Source: Grifola frondosa
Lineage: Eukaryota; Basidiomycota; Agaricomycetes; Polyporales; Grifolaceae
Direction of reading: 5' to 3'
Assembly: GCA_001683735.1 (NCBI GenBank)
Contig: LUGG01000023.1
Coordinates: forward strand, 682,001-746,000
Length of the DNA stretch: 64,000 nt
Shown: positions 20,804 to 32,713 of the stretch, one piece after another
Numbering within the stretch: the stretch's first letter is position 1
Layout: each line of letters begins with the position of its first letter
Position numbers and translations under genes: made by a program
Notes under the pieces: model-generated
Database searches by the model: none
Told to the model about the DNA's origin: nothing
What the model saw: only the letters and a program-made list of their open reading frames with translations

Positions 20804-23370
20804 GGACTTTCGTTCCGGGCATATTGCTGCATTCTACTCGGCGAAGCTCTCGTCGGCACAGATGAATTACCCTGTGCATGAGATTGAGATGTTAGCTGGC
20901 GTGGAATCAATGCTGCGTCACCGTGACATATTACTCGGATGTCACTTTACCTGGGTCACTGACCACCGCGGACTTGTGCACTTGCTTCGGCAAAGGAACC
21001 TGTCGGGGCGGCAGGCGCGGTGGTTAGAAACCATTTCCGGATTTGACTTTGAAATTGAATACTTGCCTGGTGCTGAGAACGTCCTAGCGGATGCACTATC
21101 GCGCATTTACGCACATGATAGTCCCGGCACGGTGCGCGCCGCATCCGAGTATGCCATACATGACGACAGTGACGCATTCTTCGCCGCGCTGGAGGCGCAA
21201 GCAATATCCGTACCAGTCTTGACGGGTTCCGAGGCCAAGGCCATTATGCCCGCTCGACGCGGCATGCGGTTACGTGCTACGCTACCTGACGCATCGACGG
21301 GGCGGCCGGAGACCTCCAAGGAGTTCGCGAAGCGGATAAAGCGTGTCGTTTTGCACGGGCCACGTGCAGAGCGACAGGAGGCGGGGTCCTGCGGAAACAC
21401 CACAATCAGTTGCTAACAACGTTGCTAATGACTCACCAGAGTCACCAAGTAATGCCCGGAAGGCTGTGCCAGCGCCAAACGACGCACGTCACATAGAGCC
21501 GGAGGGCGGGCATCTTCTCCCTGAGGATATTCAGCTCTCCGAAGCAGCTACAAGCCTCAGTAATCAGTTTCTGGGATGTCTATCTGAGAATACAGAGGGA
21601 ATAGACTTACCAGCTGTGCTGAAAGGCAGCTACAATGTGGACCCATTCTTCAGCAAAATTCTGGAAGCTCCGAAGCAGTTTAAGAACTTCTGGGTTGAAG
21701 ATGGGTTAATGTTTCTCAAGGAACGACACCGCAAGCTACTGTGCATACCTAACGTCGTCATGGACACCCGCAGTGTCCGCGAGATCATAATCTCGCATGG
21801 TCACTCGCTATTGGCTCACCTCGGAGCTTACAAGACACTGGGCCTCTTGAAGGACCACGTGTGGTGGAAATCCATGGCTTCAGATGTTCAGAAGTATTGT
21901 GATACCTGCAAGACTTGTAAACGAAGTAAACCCAGCAATCAGAAGCCTTACGGGCTCTTGAATCCCCTATCTGTGCCTAGTGCACCTTGGGAAGCTGTTG
22001 GTATCGATTTCGTGGGCCCGCTTCCCGAGTCTAAAGACAGGAACGGGAGCTACGATTCAATCACCGTGATAATAGATTTACTCACCGGAATGGTCCACCT
22101 GGTTCCCAGCCGAACGAATCACACCGCTAAGCAGGTTGCTGAACTAGTCTTCGCGGAAGTCTATAAACATCACGGGTTGCCCCGTGCAATTGTTAGCGAC
22201 CGCGACGTGTTATTTACGAGTCTGTTCTGGGCTCACCTGCATAAATTGCTCGGTGTTGAGCTGCGTATGTCAAGCGCCTACCACCCGGAGTCCGACGGAT
22301 CTACCGAGCGGGCGAATCGCACTATAACGCAGATGCTGCGTCAGTGCGTCGGCACCACCCAGAAGGACTGGGTGGCGAAGTTGCCTGCAATTGAGTTCGC
22401 CATTAACTCGGCGCGATCCAACACTACTGGGTACGCACCTTTCTTCCTGAATACGGGGCGCATGCCGCGGGCTATGATCTGGGAAGGTGCTGGCCGTGAT
22501 GAGTACCCTGGTGTTCGAGCGTACGCTCAACGCGTAAAAGCAGCCATAGTGGCGGCGCACGACAGCATACTAGCATCGCGTGTGAAGCAGACGCGGAATG
22601 CCAATCGTCGTCGTCGTCCGGCGCCGTTTGCGGAGAAAGATCTCGTGTACATGTCCACGAAGAATATCTCACTGCCAAGGGGACTGGCGCGCAAGCTCGC
22701 ACCAAAGTTTATCGGTCCCTATACAATAATTAGGGACTTTGGGAACAATTCATATCGAATTGCGCTACCTACCAATCTTAAACGGCGTGGTATCCACGAT
22801 GTGTTCCACGCATCCTTGCTTCGGATCCATGAGCCGAACGATGACCGCCTGTTTCCTGGGCGGCTCGACTCGCAGGTAGCTGAGTTGGATGATCAAGACG
22901 GTGAGTGGGCCATTGACAAACTCGTCGCTCACCGGGGATCTCGCGACGACGCGATCTTCGAGGCGATCTGGAAATCGGGGGATCGAACTTGGATCCCCTA
23001 CCCCGCGATCGCGCATCTACCCGCCCTCAAGGCGTATTTTGAGGTCCTAGGAATTTCAGACGTCGGTCAGCTCTCGGACGGCGACGGTCGGCCTCCACTC
23101 GATGACCCGCAAGTCTTTCTTGGCGCGCTCGGGGCCTCGCGTCGAACCGGATGCCGCACGTATAAAAGAGCTCGCTCCGCGGGACAACGGCCTCGCTCCA
23201 ATCCTGTGCTCGACGGCTCTGTCTTGCATCCCTCGAATTCATTGATCCCGAACAACATTCTTCATTTCCTTGCCAATCCGATCCCTCTCTTGCAACTTGC
23301 TATGATTCCTCAGCTACCGAACAAGTATGCGACACGTCTCGAGAACCAGACATCGTCTTGCCGGGCGTAG
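20804..23370 (+). pseudogene. Host chromovirus pol, 3' part: RNase H, integrase, chromodomain-like tail
   Basis: Continues the frame broken at 1617. RNase H ends with the typical LPGAENVLADALSR. One base shift near 21380 precedes integrase, whose HHCC finger (HGHSLLAHLG ... CDTCKTCKRSK) and DDE core (D in VGIDFVGPLP, D in IVSDRDVLF, E in DGSTERANR) are intact. A GPY/F-like segment and then a chromodomain-like stretch (EWAIDKLVAHRG ... GDRTWIPYPAI) follow, the latter thought to guide insertion to marked chromatin. From about 21343 to 23370 the frame is uninterrupted. The last ~100 codons look non-conserved and overlap a promoter-like region. Confidence 0.9.
23161..23168 (+). promoter_or_regulatory. 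Internal TATA box before the 3' ORF of the host element
   Basis: TATAAAAG followed by a pyrimidine-rich leader and, about 140 bp on, an ATG at 23302. Confidence 0.45.
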
Positions 23371-23903
23371 ATGACCGGCGTTCCTATCAATTCGCTCTCA
23401 GTCAGCTTCAATTGTTCGCGCGCTACGACCAAGCCATCCGAGGCAACGACCAGAGGTATCTCCAGGACGCTGCCCCGGGCGGCTACGACCAGTTCCGTAC
23501 CTTGTGGGCGAGGGACACGACATGTCCCTACCAATTCAGCCGATTTGCTGGGATCATCGAGCCTATTGGTCTTCACCTTCCGGTCGAGTATTTGGCGCCC
23601 GCGCTACAGGAACCACCCCATCGCGTCTTCACCCCCGAGCAGCTGGAAGTAATTGATTACGTCTTGTGGGATGCCGTACGGTACCGCCGTTTCCAGCGCG
23701 AGTGTCGCGCCAGGTCAGGGCCTGAAGGGGACTCAAGGAAGCGTCGCGAGCCTGACGCCGCACCCAACCAAGGTGCCGTAGGTCCTTCTTCCAAGGGAAA
23801 GGAACGTGAGGCCGCCGCCGAAGAAAGCCAAGACGACCGCTGGCGAGAAATATCTGACGAAGCAGCGCGAGAGGCGCGAGAGGCGCGAGAAGAAGAAAGC
23901 TGA
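23302..23903 (+). CDS. Accessory 3' ORF of the host gypsy element
   Basis: The frame is open from about 23300 and clearly coding from 23358, with a folded-looking middle (RYLQDAAPGGYDQF, VFTPEQLEVIDYVLWDAVRY) and a Lys/Glu-rich charged tail that runs on in another frame to about 24041. It sits between integrase and the probable 3' LTR. Its ATG (23302) is in the integrase frame, one base out, so either the true start is elsewhere or a base is missing. Function unknown. Confidence 0.5.
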
Positions 23904-24054
23904 CGAGGAGAAGAAGAAAGCTGACGAAAAGGGAAAGAAAGCCGACGAAGAGGTCCCGATGGCCGTGGACGAGGACAAGGCCGTGGACGAGGACAAGGCC
24001 GAGGGTAGCTCGAAGAAGGCAGACGACTTGGAGGACCTTTAGAAGAGAGCATCG

Positions 24055-24367
24055 TGTGACGATACTCGGAGGGCGCATGTAGCGGATATAGAGCTGCATC
24101 CCGTTTTAGACTTAACCTTTCCTAATTCGTCTTTTGTCTTTCTACTGACTAATCTTTTATTTCCTATGTTCTTCCGACTGCTCCACTCAGTCTCGTGACT
24201 ACTAGAAAATTTACTATCCTTACTGCTATATAAGAACCGGTTTTTCTCTTGTAACGACAGCGTACCTAGAGTAGCTAACCCAACCGTTATCCCTGTCTCT
24301 TGCGTGCGTTCTCACTCTCCTACCTTGTGGTGCCACCGACTTCCTTTTAAGGATCGCGAGCGCTACA
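24055..24367 (+). repeat. Probable 3' LTR of the host gypsy element
   Basis: Starts TGTGACGATACTCGG after a short purine-rich run and ends near GCGCTACA. It contains TATATAAG at 24227-24234. The partner LTR is outside the window, so both ends are inferred. Confidence 0.5.
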
Positions 24368-24566
24368 AGATATCCTCACTAATCTTATCAGATAACCACC
24401 GCCCTTCGGCAATATTATGACTTTATTATCCACAGACGCAACTGAAGAGATACGGGTGAACTGTGAAGGAAGCACAATGCAGGATATGTATGTACTAAGT
24501 ATGGCGCAGCCCGAAAACACAATACAGCAAAGTAGCACAACGAATACACACCAGAGCTTGAATCAA

Positions 24567-25472
24567 TCAGCTTGCATTCGCTCGATAATCCTCCATCTCC
24601 TGGTCTAGCTCCGCCAAAGATTTCTTCTGCAGTTTTTGTATGCGCTTTGGACCCTTCTTCGTTCGCAAACGTACTTTGGGGTTCGTCACAGGCTGACGAG
24701 GGCCCGTTGGGAGAACCCTGACGACAGACTGCTTTCGTGGTTCCCTGCAATAATTTGCTAAATTGTCAAAGCCTTCAATGTGAACCTAGAAGCACTCACG
24801 TAGGCGGGTTCATGGTCTTAGCAATTGATTGTGCTGGAGGCGGTATTGTAGCACCGAGCCGCTGCAGCAGGGATGGCACTTGGAGGTTTGGTGGCGGTGT
24901 TACAATCTTCTGAGGACCGTCTTCATCGACTATAATCTCAATCTTTATAGGGCGTCCTATCATTTGTGAGCAACTGTATATGTTAAGTCCATTCGCACAT
25001 AAATATACTCACTTCCATCCACAATTTTCCCATTGTACTTCCCTCTTGCAATCACTGCATCTCCCGGACGCTGGAACGACACCACAGCCATACCCTTCGA
25101 CTTTCCCTGCGAGTTGTATACCATGAATACATCCTTTACGGGTCCTACTGTCCTAGTAAATAGGACCTAGGCAGGGTGTTTGGAAGCACAGCGTTATGCG
25201 GAAGGATATTATGCACATACCTCCACCTCGTTCTCCACAACATCCAGAGGAAGTTTGCTCAATATGATCTTGCTACCCATCTCTGTGTTTGACGGCCCTC
25301 CCGGTTTCTTCCCAGGCACACCGTTCGTGCGCCATGCAGGCGCAGCATGGCCAGCTTGGTTCCCTAGCAGTCGCTGTTTGGGAGAATGGTAGGTGTTAGT
25401 CGTGCGAACTGCGGCTGCGCCTGCATATGGAGTCGAGTTGTCCAGAAAGCTGGCGTGGACAGAGCCTAACAA
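24567..25472 (-). CDS. RRM mRNA-export adaptor, Yra1/ALYREF/Mlo3-like
   Basis: Four exons joined by short introns (25167-25220 shown by a GTATGT donor; others near 25000 and 24750). The RNA-recognition motif starts GSKIILSKLPLDVVENEVE and continues VLFTRTVGPVKDVF, then SKGMAVVSFQRPGDAVIA and NGKIVDGRRPIKIEIVVDE, matching the Yra1/Aly group. The C-terminus ends LAELDQEMEDYRANAS, the conserved acidic helix known to contact export partners. The family couples transcription and splicing to nuclear export. The start is unresolved: no ATG opens the first frame, and a 3'-splice-like TTTGTTAG lies at about 25468, so an upstream exon is missing or displaced. Confidence 0.82.
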
Positions 25473-28186
25473 AGTTGTGTGGGTATGCAGAACTCAGAAC
25501 GAGGCTCTCGAGTTCTCCACTTCAAAGTCGATGTGGCGGGAAAGGCTATAGAACCCACGTGGCCATTAAGTACTGCTGTTACGATTGATGAGGAACGAAT
25601 TAATCGTTTCTTATGGGGTGAGCCTCCAGCCAAATTTTGAAACGCACTTTTCATTACATTAGTCGTGGGAAAGTTTTTTAAATAGAAAATTTGATATCCG
25701 TGGGAACAAAATTTCTAGGTTAGGGTTACAATCCAATACAATCAGGTAACAACCCTGTTCTTACTCAGTTAAAAATTTTTGTATGTGAGATTGTTACTTT
25801 TCTTATCTGGTGGCTGAGAAAAACATATGGAGATAAAATATATGTCAGATGCACGTGATCTTTGTCATGCCTCTAATCGCAAAACAAATGTTCTGCATGA
25901 TGAAACATAACATAAAACATATCATCAATGTTTTTGAAAGTCAGTGCATGACATATGTTGCAAAAGGAAGAATCAAAAGGAGAAAAACATATGTGCTTAT
26001 AAATCTGACATATCCAAATAAGGCAAAATATTAAGCGTCTATCTATGTGAAGTGCTAAAGTCGACGTCTGCACCATTAATTATTAATCCACCCATTATAC
26101 ATTATAAATAAGTAATTATAAAGTTACATATAGCTCATTGACATTCAAGCATTCTTAAAAGTCACGGGACCACCACAAAGCCGTCTTCACCATTAGTTAT
26201 GCTCTCATGAGCAGAGTTGTAAGGTTAATAAGTTTTTAATAGTCACACAAATAAAAATGTGGTGAAAAATCCTGAATGTTTTTCCTTGTGATCAGGTCAT
26301 CCAGGAGCCCAAGAAAAACCATCTTATTGGCTGAGACTCTTTGACTCTCAAGCTCCAAGTTTGTGTTGCGTGCATAAGCTCATTAATCATTAGTCAGTTG
26401 GAGTGAGTCTTCTTTCTTGAACACACCAAGCAGAACCAACGGCATTGACATGCTATGGGGCACAGAATGATGCACTTATGTGTTGTTCTATCTATCAGAG
26501 CCTGTCAAGCTGAGACTTCCAACTTTACAGATGTTTAGTAGGGTCTGATGCCTTTGACATATGCAGACCAGCTTACAGAATCTGGATATAAAATTACAGT
26601 ATTGCAGGAATGTCAACATACCAATGATGACACTGTGGAAAATCTCTTCTGCCTGAGGAAAGAGGCATGAGAAAAAGAAGTCATATAGGGTGTGTGGGGG
26701 TGGGCATCTTGCTGAGGACGTCATATGTGACCAAGACCTTTTGAAATGTGCAGGTGGCTTCAGGATTCCTGGGAAACTTGCTTTGGAGGTCCGTTTTGAA
26801 CACATCAATGCCCTCAACCTTCAACTCCCCTCATCCAGCTCCTCAGGATCCTCAACAATGAGCCAGAGTCAGAGAGGTGCTCATCATTGCCAAGGATGAA
26901 TACCGTGGCCTCCGACATTGTTGGACAGCAGATTCGAGGGCTTGGAGGACGTGTGTGTATGCTGTGATGGATGCCACACTGTGGGTTGCTTTGAATCCCC
27001 TCGAAACAGCGCAGCCCACCTCACCTGCATGGTTGTTCCACTCATGAGTGGGCAGTTCGACATTACATGATGGTGTGTTTTCTTTTCTAGATTTGGTACA
27101 AGGAGGTTGGCGAAGACAAACCCGGGTATAAATGTTGGGACTCATGACTCATAGGCTTCTTTCATCTTAGTCCTAATAGCTTTGCTTTTCTCTGCATCTT
27201 CTGCTTCTCCGTTAGTCTGCTCAGGCTCCTACACTCCTTCATAATCAGTTTTGTCCATGATGCCTTCCCTGATCGCATTGACGTTCCGTTCCCTTGACTC
27301 ATATTGCTGCATGTATCCAGTTATCTTGTGTGATTATGCCATATAAACCAAATGTTCCTTTATATATGAATTTCTTTTTCTTCTGCTGACGTGTGTGATG
27401 TGCACGCCGAGGGTCGGCGAATTTCATCCAGCAAACTCATCGAACAGAATACAAACAAGACATGCTATTTTCTGTGTATCAAAGCTATAAGTTTGTTACT
27501 GCTACACATTAAGGGTATAGATCGGAAGTAATCATCCCTCGCGCCTCCACCACATGGGAGGCACGGTCAACAGAGAGGCCAATATGTTACGGAAATTTTT
27601 CATGAGGAAGCCGAGCAGTCATACTTGATCACACAGCTTTCGGAGGCAGAGCTGTCTTTAACAGTTGTCCATACCGCCCCATCATCCTAGGACACTGAGC
27701 GATTTCTCCGCTGTTCGGGATGCACCATATGCTATTGAAGTACGTGGAATAATTAAAGTTGTGTATATAATTCCTGATTTTGTGCTTCTGAGGCATTCCA
27801 TATCTACGGAAACTCCTGCATCAGCCCAAGACATGTGCAAGTAAGTATCTCGAAACATCGACCAGTCCGTGTTCACATTGTTGCCATCCGAGCAAGCTTG
27901 AGGATATGCTGACACTGAAAGATCTGAGTATGGCAACAGACATCTGCAGCAGCGCGGTATATGGCTAAGGACGCACGGTCATTCTGCAGTGGCGAGACAT
28001 ATACATCACAATTCGTGTTCAGATTGCACAACTGAAGAGTCTTGTGTGCAGAGCATGCATTGGCTGCTATTTTCAGCAGAAAGAAGGTTTGTTTTGAAGT
28101 TCAATGCAGCAGAGCAGCTAAGTGTTACATTGCAGGGCCATCAAACTCAAAAGGGAGTGAAACTAGCGAGACGGCACCACGCCCTT
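25473..28186. other. Gene-poor, mostly AT-rich stretch
   Basis: No spliced or unspliced gene I can support. Short frames at 26488-26900 do not resemble known proteins. 26045-26150 matches a repeat at 39.8-40.3 kb in inverse orientation. The stretch near 25730 contains one TTAGGGTTA-like run but no telomeric array. Confidence 0.6.
26045..26150 (-). repeat. Inverted copy of the Helitron-flank repeat
   Basis: TTATACATTATAAATAAG and flanking TCATTGACATT, AAGTGCT match the reverse complement of 39823-40060 in the same order and spacing. Confidence 0.55.
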
Positions 28187-28915
28187 TAGACGACGCCCTT
28201 CGACGCCGCACCCGCGTTCTTCGTATCCATCACGATGTTCGTGGTCAGCTTTGTCCTGCAAAAAATGTCAGCTCGAGTGCACGCAGTGGGGGATCCCGAA
28301 GGGGGGACGCACTGCTTGTCCGTGAGCTGGCTCTCGAGGTCCGACGTGTCCTGGCCTGCAGTCTGCGCCTTCGCAATCTTGATGTTCAGCAACGACACGA
28401 CATGGCCTAGCGATATATGTGGTAGCGGTAGTGGACTGCATTGGAGAAGCCGTGACATAGTGTCCCGGGCAAGGCGCATGCGATCGAGTCCATCGAATCG
28501 AATCGCATGCGCGGACCAGGGAAACGAAGAAGGGCGTGTGTCGAGGACACGGGGGGTGCGGTGAGGAGAGGCACGAAGGACACAGTGGGTTTGAGTGGAT
28601 GGGGAGGTACAGCGGGTCGTGAACATCATGGAGGACCCGGCGTACGACGCGGACACGCAGGACACCTGGAGGAGCGTGAGGGGCCGCGTGTGCGAGGCTG
28701 CAGACTCCGGCGTGAGCGGGCTCGGGAGAGCGTGGCGGTCGACGGTGACGCAGAGGAGGGCGGGCTCGTCGGGGCGTCGCCCGCGGACTGTGCCAGTGGC
28801 GAAGGCGAGCGTGGAGGCAGCGGCGGGGTTGGGGTTCCACGAGCTGCAGTGGAAGCTCTTCTTCTTGCGCACGCTTGCCTTGTACACGGCGTGGATCGCG
28901 GCTGTTGCCTGAGGC
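28187..28915 (-). CDS. Putative gene, unrecognised, minus strand
   Basis: The 3' end is convincing as coding: an exon with LLNIKIAKAQTAGQDTSDLE is joined through a GTGCGT...TTTTTTGCAG intron (about 28251-28307) to a final exon ending MDTKNAGAASKGVV and a stop. Upstream, a further frame (HAVYKASVRKKKSFHCSSW, ending near 28915) may be a 5' exon, but the exons between are not resolved. The whole block is very GC-rich, so long frames occur by chance on both strands. No family recognised. Confidence 0.4.
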
Positions 28916-29888
28916 GCAGAGTGGGTCATCATAGGGATGGGCGCGCGGGCGCGGGATACATGGCACACTGGGCCCCAGGTGCGGGAATGTGGGCGCGGAT
29001 GAGGGCGAGGGGCAGGAGCGTACGCAGGTGTGGGGCGCGAAGGACACAACACGGAAGCGGGCACTTACGAGGGTGTATGGGTATGAGCGTCCTCGACGTC
29101 GGCCTCCAGCCTCTCCTCAACATCCCTCTGACCTTCCTACAGTGCCAGGCGCGAGCGAAGAGTGTGCGGCGCAGGCGAGAAGCGCGAATGCGGATGATGT
29201 GTGCATGCCCGGGCACACTCACAGGCGCATGCACCGGCGTGCAGTGCGGGTGTTAGCGCAAGGACGAACGGTGAGGGATGCTGGGATAAACAATAGTAAT
29301 ACAAGATGGGAGAGCGCGTGCACGCAGTGTGGGTGTGTGCGTGCGTCGCAAGCGAGGGCGAATGCACGGGGTTGTGGTGCAGGCATGAGAGTGGGTATAG
29401 GGATATATGAGTTGTGCACGCGGGACGCAGCACGGATGAGTTGCGCGGGCATGAGCGCAGGTGCCGAGCAGGCAAGGGGGGTGGGCGCGAGGCCGTGATG
29501 GGCACGTTGTGGGACGCGGGCGAAGGGATATGGACGTACCTGACCTACTTCCCTCTCCTCACCTTCAGGTGGCCTACGCGTGCGGCGTCGGACGCCCGCG
29601 CCTCGGTTGAACATTGAGTAGCGCGGCTGGGTGGCAGCAGAGCGCGACGGCAGTAAGAACGCGGTGGCGGCGTTCGCCGGACACGCCTGGTCGTCGATAC
29701 AATCGCGGACACAGTTGCAGTGGCAGCGACGAGAAGAGAGAGCGAGCGGCGCGGTCCTGAGGAGAGCAGGCATGAGGGGCACGAGGCGGACGCAGAGAGA
29801 CGTGTGGAGTGTGGACGCGAGAGGGCGCATAGAGCAGCGGGGCGCGTGGCACGAGCGAGACACAGGGAAACATGCCTAGTGTGGGCGC

Positions 29889-30240
29889 GGTGAGGGAGAG
29901 TGCGGGCACGGCGGTTAGCGCGAGTGCGGGACGGCGAGCGCCATGCGGGGAATACTCGACGCCCGTGCTGTAACTTAATTATAACTTTAATTTCAATTTC
30001 AATTTAAAAAAAAAATGGACTTACCGGCAACCAACGACGACGAGCGTCGTTTTCACGGCGAGCGCGGGGCAAAAGACGACGAGGACGAACAGGCCGGTCT
30101 AGCCCGATGACGTAGATGCGGTCGTCGACGCATCCATTTCGATACGTCGACGACCGGAGCTGCGTCATTGGTCTGGGCGGACCGATGAGTTCCCTGCAGC
30201 GGTCGGGCGCCTAATACGCCGAGTCGCCCGGTGGCTGCAC
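29889..30240. repeat. Repeat copy 1 (CpG-rich)
   Basis: Starts TGAGGGAGAGTGCGGGCAC, runs through an A-rich stretch and CTTACCGGCAACCAACGACG, and contains a hairpin at 30107-30168 with 24-nt arms centred on GTCGTCGACG / CGTCGACGAC. Confidence 0.7.
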
Positions 30241-30439
30241 CGGCATCCGTCTACTAGATTTGTCATATGTTTTGGAAAACGTACCGCTTTTGGTATGTTT
30301 TGGTTTCAGCCACCATATGTTTTATCCTTCATTCCTCCCTCAATTCTTGACGGATTCTCTTCGTATTAGGTTCGTCTGAAAGCGCTCATTTATGACAGTT
30401 ATAGGATGTAAATTCTTTGTTATGTTATTTCAACAAAAA

Positions 30440-30470
30440 CATACCATTCTGGGCAGCCACCCAGAATGTG
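30440..30470. repeat. Short perfect hairpin
   Basis: CATTCTGGG and CCCAGAATG flank a 6-base loop, just upstream of repeat copy 2. Confidence 0.5.
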
Positions 30471-30488
30471 CTGTTGAATTCCTCCCTG

Positions 30489-30780
30489 CAGCGAGGGAGA
30501 GTGCGGGCACAGCAGTGAGCACAAGTGCCGGATGGCATCAGGCGAGCACCATGCTGTATCTTAATTATAAGTTTAGTTTCAATCTCAATTAAAAAAAGGG
30601 GGCTTACCGGCAACCAACGACAACGAGCATCATTTTCGCAATGAGCATGGCAATGAGCTCGAATAGGCTCGTCTAGCCCGATGATGTACATTTGGTCGTC
30701 GACACATCCAAATGGACATGTCGATGACCAGAGCTACATCATCTGGCATGTGCATTTGCTTGGTGGCTGCCAGCTTCAAC
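30489..30780. repeat. Repeat copy 2 (CpG-depleted)
   Basis: Aligns with 29889-30240 throughout; most differences turn CG of copy 1 into TG or CA. The hairpin is kept at 30681-30742 with altered arms. Confidence 0.7.
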
Positions 30781-31208
30781 CACTGTGCGCTCGTGTGCGC
30801 CTATTGAGCGCTTAACGTTCGGCAAATTTGCGATTTACTTCAAGCATCTTCATCAAATCTTGCTTCTATTGGCAATCTTTGAATTTTATCTTGGAACTCA
30901 GTAGCTATAGGCCCCAGGTATGTACTAATATCTCTATAGCCTGTAATTAGACCAAACCAAGTGTTTTTGACCCTATAGACCCTCACAATTGCTCAAAATT
31001 CCTGTTTATTGTCCTTCTTGTCCATTTACTTGACTGGTAAGCTTGTAGACTGTAGTTATTCCCCCTTTTGACTTCATCTCATGTTTCAGATTCCCAATAG
31101 TCATCTTTGGCCTTGTCAAGACACTGTAAGATATATCTGATATTGTTATCATGTCAGTGCTATCTCCTATACTCCTATAATGTTTTCTGTACTAATTGAA
31201 ATCATAGA

Positions 31209-31433
31209 ATGTCTGTCACACACCCTCTTGCAAGCTCAGACACCTCTGGTGCATTTTATAGAGGTCATGTTGATGTTGAGGATGAAGATGCCATGGTCAT
31301 TTCACCTCCTGATTCAGTTAACATCCCCTCTGGCTTTATTGTTATCACCTTTTCAGGTTTAGGTATGCATGGTGCATTCCACATCCTGCACTATAACTTT
31401 ATTAGATTGCCTACCATAGCAGATGTAGATTAA
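31209..31433 (+). CDS. Small ORF of unknown function
   Basis: A 74-codon frame with balanced composition (HVDVEDEDAMVISPPDSVN) in otherwise non-coding sequence upstream of the minisatellite. No family, promoter or splice partner recognised; it may be a fragment or chance. Confidence 0.2.
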   Translation: MSVTHPLASSDTSGAFYRGHVDVEDEDAMVISPPDSVNIPSGFIVITFSGLGMHGAFHILHYNFIRLPTIADVD

Positions 31434-31748
31434 ATATTGTTTTCTTTTACATTTCTTCAATTAAATTGAGACGGAGTTATTCGGAGTTGCGGAGCTTAAA
31501 TAAGTTTTTGATCCATTGACCAGTTTGATGTCGTCTTTTCTTTACACTTCCTTTTGACAGTTGCTCTTTCAACATCATTAACTCAACATGCGTATTCATT
31601 GGTCCTATCTATGGTCTGCCACTCTGTGCTTTGGTGTAGTCATATGGTCTTGCAATGTTGACATTAAATATGACACATCTTTCACAGACATCAGGCGATT
31701 GATATCAGCTTAAAAAATATGTGGAGGCGGCCACTATGAAAAATATAA

Positions 31749-32310
31749 CCGTGCCCTTTGTGGGTAGAGTAGAGACGGCTACTCTCAAGTATTGCGACCG
31801 TGCCCCTTGTGGGTAGAGTAGAGATGGCTACTCTCAAAATACGACCATGCCTGATGGCAGAGTAGAGACGGCTACTCTCAAGTATTTGACCGTGCCCCAT
31901 ATGGGCAGAGTAGAGACGGCTACTCTCAAGTATTTGACCGTGCCCCATATGGGCAGAGTAGAGACGGCTACTCTCAAGTATTTGACCGTGCCCCATATGG
32001 GCAGAGTAGAGACGGCTACTCTCAAGTATTTGACCGTGCCCATATGGGCAGAGTAGAGACGGCTACTCTCAAGTATTGCACCGTGCCCCATATGGGCAGA
32101 GTAGAGACGGCTACTCTCAAGTATGCAACCGTGCCTGATATAGGCAGAGTAGAGACGGCTACTCTCAAGTATGCGACCGTGCCCCATATGGGCAGAGTAG
32201 AGGCGGCTACTCTCAAGTATGCGACCGTGCCCCATATGGGCAGAGTAGAGGCGGCTACTCTCAAGTATGCGACCGTGCCTGATATAGGCAAAGTAAAAAC
32301 CACCATTATT
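31749..32310. repeat. 48-bp minisatellite, about 11 units
   Basis: Unit core ACCGTGCCCCATATGGGCAG followed by AGTAGAGACGGCTACTCTCA and AGTAT plus a few bases; period 48 over most of the array (for example 31861, 31909, 31957). Each unit holds two inverted repeats, GCCCATATGGGC and GAGTAG-N6-CTACTC. End units are degenerate. Confidence 0.92.
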
Positions 32311-32713
32311 ATGGATGCAACCAAGGCGTTCATATATAGAACAGAGATAATGATGTATTTCACTAGGAATGAGGTTATCACTCAATATTATCTATGTCAC
32401 GTGATTAAACATAGCCGATTGTAATGATCATATGATAAAACTTATCATGCAAGAATGTATCTCTATAGTAATACGGCCTACATCTATATTATTATGTTCA
32501 CCTTTAATACATTCAATAGCTTCTTATTACATGTCAGTGTCAGATTTAATTCTGGAAGTCAAAATCTCCTTTTATCGTCATGTTTATCGTCGACATGATT
32601 TTGTTGTTTTACATAAACAAAAACATGGATTCATATGTTTACTTGATAGATTGGTGTATACAATTCACTACTCACACAGACCTATTAAAGTATATATTAA
32701 ATCATTTTCTAAC

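Noticed and set aside
1613..20804. 5-bp target duplication for the giant element
   Set aside because: Flanks read GGCGC and GCGCG; only GCGC is shared in register, and 4 bp restores the host frame.
22270..23258. Minus-strand ORFs opposite integrase
   Set aside because: Shadows of the conserved plus-strand coding sequence.
25715..25740. Telomere-like TTAGGGTTA
   Set aside because: Single occurrence with no array; window continues with ordinary sequence on both sides.
28500..29900. Several long ORFs on both strands
   Set aside because: Sequence is extremely GC-rich, which lowers stop-codon frequency; most translations are Arg/Ala/Pro-rich and unlike proteins.
31749..32310. CRISPR-like array
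   Set aside because: Units are contiguous with no variable spacers; eukaryotic context.
31834..32385. Long open frames on both strands across the minisatellite
   Set aside because: The 48-bp period is a multiple of three, so frames stay open by repetition; peptides are simple repeats.
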